NCBI RefSeq assembly: GCF_034344865.1
Contig: NZ_CP133774.1
Location: 186,001 to 250,000, forward strand
Direction of reading: 5' to 3'
DNA: 64,000 nucleotides
Source: Pseudomonas sp. 10S4
GTDB taxonomy: Bacteria > Pseudomonadota > Gammaproteobacteria > Pseudomonadales > Pseudomonadaceae
Shown here: piece by piece, positions 63,122 through 64,000 of the stretch
How positions within the stretch are numbered: the stretch's first letter is position 1
How the letters are laid out: each line of letters begins with the position of its first letter
Notes under the pieces: generated by a model
Seen by the model: only the letters and a program-made list of their open reading frames with translations
Told to the model about the DNA's origin: nothing
The model's database searches: none
Made by a program: the position numbers and the translations under genes

Positions 63122-64000
63122 AGCAAAGCCTGTTCGAAAGTCGCCACAAGGCCGAATGGGAGCAGTTCGCCCTCATGCTTGACCGGTTGGAACGGGGCAA
63201 GGAAGCCTCACGAATCGCCAGTTTCCCGAAAGACTATCGACGCCTCTGCCAACACCTGGCCCTGGCCCGCGAGCGCGGCTACAGCAGTTTCCTGGTGGAT
63301 TCGTTGCAGCATCAGGTGCTGCGTGGCCATCAACAGTTTTATCGGCATCGCAGCCAGTTGGGGGCCAACGCACTGGCGTTTATCCTGGCCGGTTTCCCGC
63401 AACTGGTGCGCCAGCAGTGGCGCTTTGTATTGGCTGCCGGCCTGATGTTTTTTGGCAGCCTGATCGGCATGGGCTTGCTGGTGTACCTGTTCCCGGACCT
63501 GATCTACAACCTGATCCCGACCGAGCAGGTGACCGAGATGCAAAGCATGTACGACCCCGTTGCCGGGCACCTCGGGCGGTCGGCCGAACGGGCGGCCAGC
63601 GAAGACTGGGTGATGTTCGGCTACTACATCATGCACAACATCGGTATCGCCTTTCAGACCTTCGCCAGCGGTTTGCTGTTTGGCCTGGGTAGCGCGTTTT
63701 TCCTGTTCTTCAACGGCTTGACGATCGGTGCGGTGGCCGGGCACCTGACCCACATCGGTTACGGGCAAACCTTCTGGTCATTCGTGATTGGCCACGGGGC
63801 CTTCGAGTTGAGCGCAATCGCCCTGTCCGGCGCTGCCGGCCTGCAACTGGGCTGGGCGCTGATTGCACCCGGGCGCCTGCCTCGGGCCGAATCCTTGCGT
63901 GTGGCGGCGCGTAAAAGCGTGCTACTGATTTGCGGGGTCATGCTGTTTCTGCTGATTGCTGCGTTTATCGAAGCCTACTGGTCGTCCATGACCGCACCTA
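63118..64000 (+). CDS. SpoIIM family (DUF95) membrane protein, 5' part
   Basis: An open frame of 294 codons that runs off the right edge. A soluble N-terminal segment (about 1-95, MKQSLFESRHKAEWEQFALM) is followed by membrane helices at about 102-124, 168-200, 210-232 and 265-285. The core GIAFQTFASGLLFGLGSAFF (about 175-194) and FVIGHGAFELSAIALSGAAG (about 222-241) match the stage II sporulation protein M superfamily, here in a non-sporulating organism. Start ATG overlaps the RDD stop (ATGA). Confidence 0.87.
   Translation, partial: MKQSLFESRHKAEWEQFALMLDRLERGKEASRIASFPKDYRRLCQHLALARERGYSSFLVDSLQHQVLRGHQQFYRHRSQLGANALAFILAGFPQLVRQQWRFVLAAGLMFFGSLIGMGLLVYLFPDLIYNLIPTEQVTEMQSMYDPVAGHLGRSAERAASEDWVMFGYYIMHNIGIAFQTFASGLLFGLGSAFFLFFNGLTIGAVAGHLTHIGYGQTFWSFVIGHGAFELSAIALSGAAGLQLGWALIAPGRLPRAESLRVAARKSVLLICGVMLFLLIAAFIEAYWSSMTAP

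Overview
The window reads as chromosomal DNA of a Pseudomonas species of the fluorescens group. Evidence: the aspS-yebC-ruvCAB-ybgC-tolQRAB-pal-cpoB-queE-queC-tRNA-Lys-nadA run and the Dps / membrane cold-shock / slyX / HIT / oprD run keep the order I recall from P. aeruginosa. It also has an Anr-type arcDABC operon, a GcsR-type regulator beside a sigma-54 gcv operon, an MvaT-family nucleoid protein, and many REP/BIME palindromes of the pseudomonad type (core GGGAGCGGGCTTGCTCGCGA). I see no phage, insertion sequence, CRISPR array or rRNA.

Layout. 1-5.6 kb: end of an unknown gene, a DUF454 protein, a chemoreceptor, a family III CoA-transferase and an AlkA glycosylase. 5.6-11.4 kb: arginine deiminase operon arcDABC with a class II Anr promoter, then a DUF5064 gene. 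11.6-19.6 kb: the regulator gcsR, three dyad operators, a sigma-54 promoter and gcvH-gcvP-sdaA-gcvT, which turn glycine and serine into C1 units, ammonia and pyruvate. 19.9-22.2 kb: a cold-shock protein, an RDD membrane protein, nadA and tRNA-Lys. 22.3-32.6 kb (minus): queC, queE, the Tol-Pal envelope system, ruvABC and yebC. 32.7-40.9 kb: aspS, an FmdB zinc ribbon, an RHH protein, a Dps, a membrane-anchored cold-shock protein, slyX, a HIT protein, the porin oprD and mscS. 41.1-51.2 kb: yajQ, a PanE-like reductase, a sensor kinase, a cobalamin adenosyltransferase, GST, a Nudix-TMP synthase fusion, argJ and secA. 51.5-64 kb: dciA, a HerA-like ATPase, a PctA-type amino-acid chemoreceptor, a three-gene glycosyltransferase/deacetylase/flippase operon, purU, mvaT, sbcB, and the start of an RDD-SpoIIM operon that runs off the end.

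Sequence quality matters here. At least nine genes carry one to three single-base indels, often in short G or C runs: the CoA-transferase, alkA, sdaA, ruvA, yebC, the sensor kinase, argJ, secA, and a compensated pair in the PctA-like receptor. tRNA-Lys also carries an extra base and a stem mismatch. Because secA is essential and the lesions fall in unrelated core genes, the simplest reading is uncorrected sequencing error, not gene decay. Affected genes are annotated over their full intended extent and the breaks are stated.

Regulatory logic is readable in two places. A near-consensus Anr/FNR box sits exactly 41.5 bases upstream of the predicted start fixed by a TAATCT -10 at arcD. Three 7-4-7 dyads sit upstream of a perfect GG-N10-GC promoter at gcvH. 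A pair of TTTGCGACA direct repeats 21 bp apart in front of oprD is a weaker ArgR candidate that would link the porin to arginine catabolism. The least explained module is the three-gene envelope operon at 55.9-58.8 kb.
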